64,000 nt of DNA from Gammaproteobacteria bacterium (GTDB taxonomy: Bacteria; Pseudomonadota; Gammaproteobacteria; Steroidobacterales; Rariloculaceae). Positions 61,358-64,000 of this stretch are shown in pieces (position 1 is the stretch's first letter; every line of letters begins with the position of its first letter). The stretch covers positions 124,001-188,000 of the forward strand of contig JAJDWR010000067.1 in assembly GCA_022825505.1 (NCBI GenBank). The letters run 5' to 3'. The position numbers and the translations under genes were made by a program. The notes beneath the pieces were generated by a model, which had not been told where the DNA came from, ran no database searches, and saw nothing but the letters and a program-made list of their open reading frames with translations.

Positions 61358-62998
61358 ATGGCGGTATTACCTCCCAACGTAAGCCAGGCAACCTTTGACG
61401 AGGCGTTGCGCCGATTCGGCGAGGTCGTCGGTGAGGAATGGGTCTTTTCCAGCGACGAGGATGTCGATCTTTATCGCGACGCGTACTCGCCGAGCTGGGG
61501 CGAGCCGGGCGAGCGGATCCCGTCCGGGGCCGTTGCGCCCATCGACGTCGAGCAGGTCCAGCAGATTGTCCGCATCGCCAATGAATTCCGGGTTCCGCTG
61601 TATCCGATTTCCACCGGCAAGAATCTGACCTACGGCGGTTCGGCGCCGAACATGTCGGGCACGCTGGTGCTGGATCTGAAGCGCATGAACCGCGTGCTGG
61701 AGGTGGATGAGCGGCGTGCCTTTGCGCTGGTGGAGCCGGGTGTTTCCTATTTCGATCTCTACAACTACATCCAGGAGCGGGGATTGAAAGTCTGGATCGA
61801 CTGCCCCGACCCGGGCTGGGGCAGCGTCGTGGGCAACTCGCTGGACCGCGGCCTCGGCTATACGACCTGGCCCTTCAGGGATCATTTCGGAGCGCATTGC
61901 GGAATGGAGGTCGTACTGCCCAACGGCGAACTGATGCGCACCGGCATGGGCGCCGTACCGGGGTCCAGAAGCTGGCAGGACAATCGCTACGGGTACGGCC
62001 CGTGGGTGGATGGCCTGTTCAGCCAGGGCAACTTCGGCGTGGTGACCAAGATGGGATTCTGGCTGTTGCCGGAACCCGACGCCTATCTCAGCGGCATCGT
62101 TTCGGTGCCGAAGCGCCGGGACCTGATCCCGCTCGTTGACGTGGTCAACTACCTGGAGAATTCATCGTATATCGGTCAGCCGCGCTACCGGAGCCCGCTG
62201 GGGGCGGTGCGAAACGAACCGCCGCTGGCGGACCTGCTGGCCGGCAATCCCTTCCCGGACGATGACACGCTCGATCGGGTCGCCGAGGAGATGGGCGTAC
62301 CGTCATGGGCCTGCCAGCTGCAGTTCTACGGCGGCACGGAAGTCGTCCGGGCGATGTGGCGGCAGGCCAGGCAGAAGCTCGCCGAAGCGATACCGGGCGC
62401 CACGTTCGAGGAAGAGAATTACTACGAAATGCCCATGACCGAGGAGGAAATCGCGAACGAGCGCAAGGTGGCGTTCGGTGTCCCCAATCTGGCCATCTTC
62501 TCCATAGGCGCCCGCAGCGAGCAGAACCCGATTCCCGTGGATGGGCACCTGGACTTTACCTGCGTCATTCCCAAGACGGGCGAGGACTTTCTCGACGCCT
62601 GCCGGATCTTCTTCGATGCAACGCAGGGGACCGGGATGGTGAGTACCGGCGGACAGTATCCGTTTGACCCGTTTCTCACCCCATCCACCTGGCACGCGCG
62701 GAATTTCATCATCATCGTCGGCTTGCCCACGTATCGAACCAATACGGAGGCCAATCAGCAGACCCGGGCGTGGATGTCCCAGCTCATCGAAATTGCATCC
62801 GCCAATGGCTGGAGCGAGTATCGCGCCTCGCCCACGTTTCAGGATCAGGTCATGGGGGCTTATTCGTTCAACGATCACGCCCTGCGCAAATTTCTGGAAA
62901 CGCTCAAGGACGCCGCGGACCCCAACGGCATCGTCTCGCCGGGTCGCGGCGGGGTATGGCCCAGCCCCTATCGTTCAAACCGGATGACTCCGGTGTGA
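61358..62998 (+). CDS. FAD-linked oxidase, vanillyl-alcohol oxidase/4-cresol dehydrogenase family
   Basis: The protein has 546 residues. The PCMH-type FAD domain shows P-I-S-T-G-K-N-L-T-Y-G-G-S-A-P, and G-N-S-L-D-R-G-L-G-Y-T-T-W-P followed by C-G-M-E-V-V-L-P-N-G-E-L-M-R-T-G-M-G. The C-terminal substrate domain ends L-K-D-A-A-D-P-N-G-I-V-S-P-G-R. These blocks match 4-cresol dehydrogenase, eugenol hydroxylase and vanillyl-alcohol oxidase, which oxidise para-substituted phenols at the benzylic position. Dehydrogenase members pass electrons to a cytochrome c, and one is encoded upstream. No signal peptide is evident, so its compartment is open. Confidence 0.9.
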   Translation: MAVLPPNVSQATFDEALRRFGEVVGEEWVFSSDEDVDLYRDAYSPSWGEPGERIPSGAVAPIDVEQVQQIVRIANEFRVPLYPISTGKNLTYGGSAPNMSGTLVLDLKRMNRVLEVDERRAFALVEPGVSYFDLYNYIQERGLKVWIDCPDPGWGSVVGNSLDRGLGYTTWPFRDHFGAHCGMEVVLPNGELMRTGMGAVPGSRSWQDNRYGYGPWVDGLFSQGNFGVVTKMGFWLLPEPDAYLSGIVSVPKRRDLIPLVDVVNYLENSSYIGQPRYRSPLGAVRNEPPLADLLAGNPFPDDDTLDRVAEEMGVPSWACQLQFYGGTEVVRAMWRQARQKLAEAIPGATFEEENYYEMPMTEEEIANERKVAFGVPNLAIFSIGARSEQNPIPVDGHLDFTCVIPKTGEDFLDACRIFFDATQGTGMVSTGGQYPFDPFLTPSTWHARNFIIIVGLPTYRTNTEANQQTRAWMSQLIEIASANGWSEYRASPTFQDQVMGAYSFNDHALRKFLETLKDAADPNGIVSPGRGGVWPSPYRSNRMTPV

Positions 62999-63019
62999 TC
63001 GCAGCATAGACTAGTGCTC

Positions 63020-64000
63020 ATGACGACCAACGTTTTCCGGCGGGCAACCACCCTTGCCCCGGCGCTTGCAATCGGCCTGTTGTGGTCGTTTGCGCCGGAT
63101 CACGCCGACGCGCAACTGCGGCGCATCGCCATCGGCTCGAACCCGGCCGGAACCAACTACTACGTGGTCGCCAGCGGCATTGCCAAGCTGCTGCAGGACG
63201 AGACCGGGATTCCGTCGACGGTGCGTCCGTTTTCGGGCTCTTCGGTCTACATGCCCATGTTGCAGCGTGGTGAGATTGCCCTGGGTATCAACACCCAGAT
63301 CGACAGTCAGTCCGCCTTCATGGCGCTGGATCCGTACCCGGTGTCCATGTCGAACCTGCGGCTGATTGCGGCGATGATGCCGTTGCGCGACAACCTGATG
63401 GTGAGGGCCGAATCGGGGATGACCACCGTCGACGAGCTGCGCGGCAAGCGGGTTGTTGTGGCCATTCGCTCCAACGTTGCGCTGGAACGGTGGCACTGGA
63501 CCATTCTTGCCACGGCAGGCCTCGGCCCTGACGACATCGACATGGTCAGCGTCGCCAGCCTGCCGGACGGGGTCCGGCTGCTGACCGAGGGACGGGTGGA
63601 TGCGGCGCCGATCGGGATTGCCACGGCGCTTGCGCGGCAAGCCGAGGCGACGATCCCGGGTGGTATCCGCTTCCTGGGCATCGGCAGCGACGAGAGCGCG
63701 CTGACCGAAACTGTGCCCGGAGCCCACGTGGATTTGTTTACCCCCGAAATGGCGGCCGTAGGCGTTCCGGAGCCTACCCGGCTCGTGCGTTTTGCGACCT
63801 ATCTCAATACCGGCGCCCACCTCGGCGACGATGATGCGTACCTGATCGTCAAGACCATTCACCAGCAGTGGGAGCTGTTGCGGCGCGACTATGCCCTGCT
63901 GAGTCCGGTTCCCGCCGATGACATTGCACCCGCCGACAGTCCGCATCCGTACCATCCGGGCGCGGCGCGGTATTTCCGCGAGGCGGGGCTATGGACCGAC
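63020..64000 (+). CDS. TAXI-family TRAP solute-binding protein, partial
   Basis: The 327 visible residues run off the right edge. A signal peptide (to A-D-A-Q) is followed by R-R-I-A-I-G-S-N-P-A-G-T-N-Y-Y-V-V-A-S-G-I-A-K-L, the TAXI family N-terminal block, then G-E-I-A-L-G-I-N and V-D-E-L-R-G-K-R-V. The length already equals most family members, so only the tail is missing. It should deliver a small acid to a fused DctQM-type permease, probably beyond the edge. It follows the flavoenzyme by 21 bases, hinting that the flavoenzyme acts on the same imported compound. Confidence 0.9.
   Translation, partial: MTTNVFRRATTLAPALAIGLLWSFAPDHADAQLRRIAIGSNPAGTNYYVVASGIAKLLQDETGIPSTVRPFSGSSVYMPMLQRGEIALGINTQIDSQSAFMALDPYPVSMSNLRLIAAMMPLRDNLMVRAESGMTTVDELRGKRVVVAIRSNVALERWHWTILATAGLGPDDIDMVSVASLPDGVRLLTEGRVDAAPIGIATALARQAEATIPGGIRFLGIGSDESALTETVPGAHVDLFTPEMAAVGVPEPTRLVRFATYLNTGAHLGDDDAYLIVKTIHQQWELLRRDYALLSPVPADDIAPADSPHPYHPGAARYFREAGLWTD

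Noticed and set aside
1..64000. tRNA, rRNA, insertion sequences or prophage genes
   Set aside because: I looked through the gaps and found no cloverleaf, transposase, integrase or terminal repeats; the gaps are all under 260 bases.

Overview
The window looks like a chromosome segment of a high-GC Gram-negative bacterium, most likely an uncultivated proteobacterium. I favour a marine or host-associated gammaproteobacterium, but this is inferred from protein style only. It holds outer-membrane TonB receptors, periplasmic c-type cytochromes and many Sec signal peptides. Coding density is high, with no rRNA, tRNA, insertion sequence or CRISPR array. Fifty-four genes are called; two run off the ends (a SulP permease at the left, a TAXI-type binding protein at the right).

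Layout. 0-5 kb: SulP permease, an orphan TRAP binding protein and a TonB receptor. 5-10 kb: a MacAB-like ABC export operon headed by a TerC-family protein. 10-12.7 kb: a large secreted metzincin-type metalloprotease. 12.7-16.7 kb: a leftward operon of two secreted proteins of a 'GDTLV' family (my name, from the motif W-x-G-D-T-L-V), a DUF6152 protein and two DUF6644 membrane proteins, followed by a small secreted protein made of TonB-box-like repeats. 17-25 kb: acetamidase/formamidase, a TonB receptor and an SbcCD/YhaON-like nuclease pair. 25-30.5 kb: ABM-domain protein, HisD-family dehydrogenase, two DUF6152-GDTLV fusions and an SDR. 30.6-32.4 kb: a compact restriction-modification pair of lower apparent GC. 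32.4-38.4 kb: diheme cytochrome c, esterase, another fusion, and a GDTLV-DUF6152-selenoprotein operon. 38.4-46.3 kb: PabB-PabC fusion, alkylsulfatase-like and other MBL enzymes, arylsulfotransferase, VapBC, CDGSH protein. 46.3-53.6 kb: fusion, acyl-CoA dehydrogenase, carboxylesterase, PQQ dehydrogenase-cytochrome fusion, membrane cytochrome. 53.7-64 kb: a ten-gene rightward run of GDTLV and DUF6152 proteins with a cytochrome-propeller lipoprotein, an aberrant MBL protein, a vanillyl-alcohol-oxidase-family flavoenzyme and a TAXI binding protein.

The unifying theme is periplasmic oxidation and hydrolysis of organic substrates, probably aromatic or sulfated, with electrons passed to cytochromes. 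The repeated partners are eight DUF6152 domains and eleven GDTLV domains, as neighbours or as single fused chains. Every DUF6152 domain is predicted to expose His-His at its mature N-terminus after signal cleavage and carries a further invariant Pro-His, which suggests metal (copper) binding. The other standout is at 37169-38380: an in-frame TGA in a C-x-x-U-P-P-F motif, followed by a SECIS-like hairpin, marks a deiodinase-like selenoprotein that annotation would normally split into two pieces.
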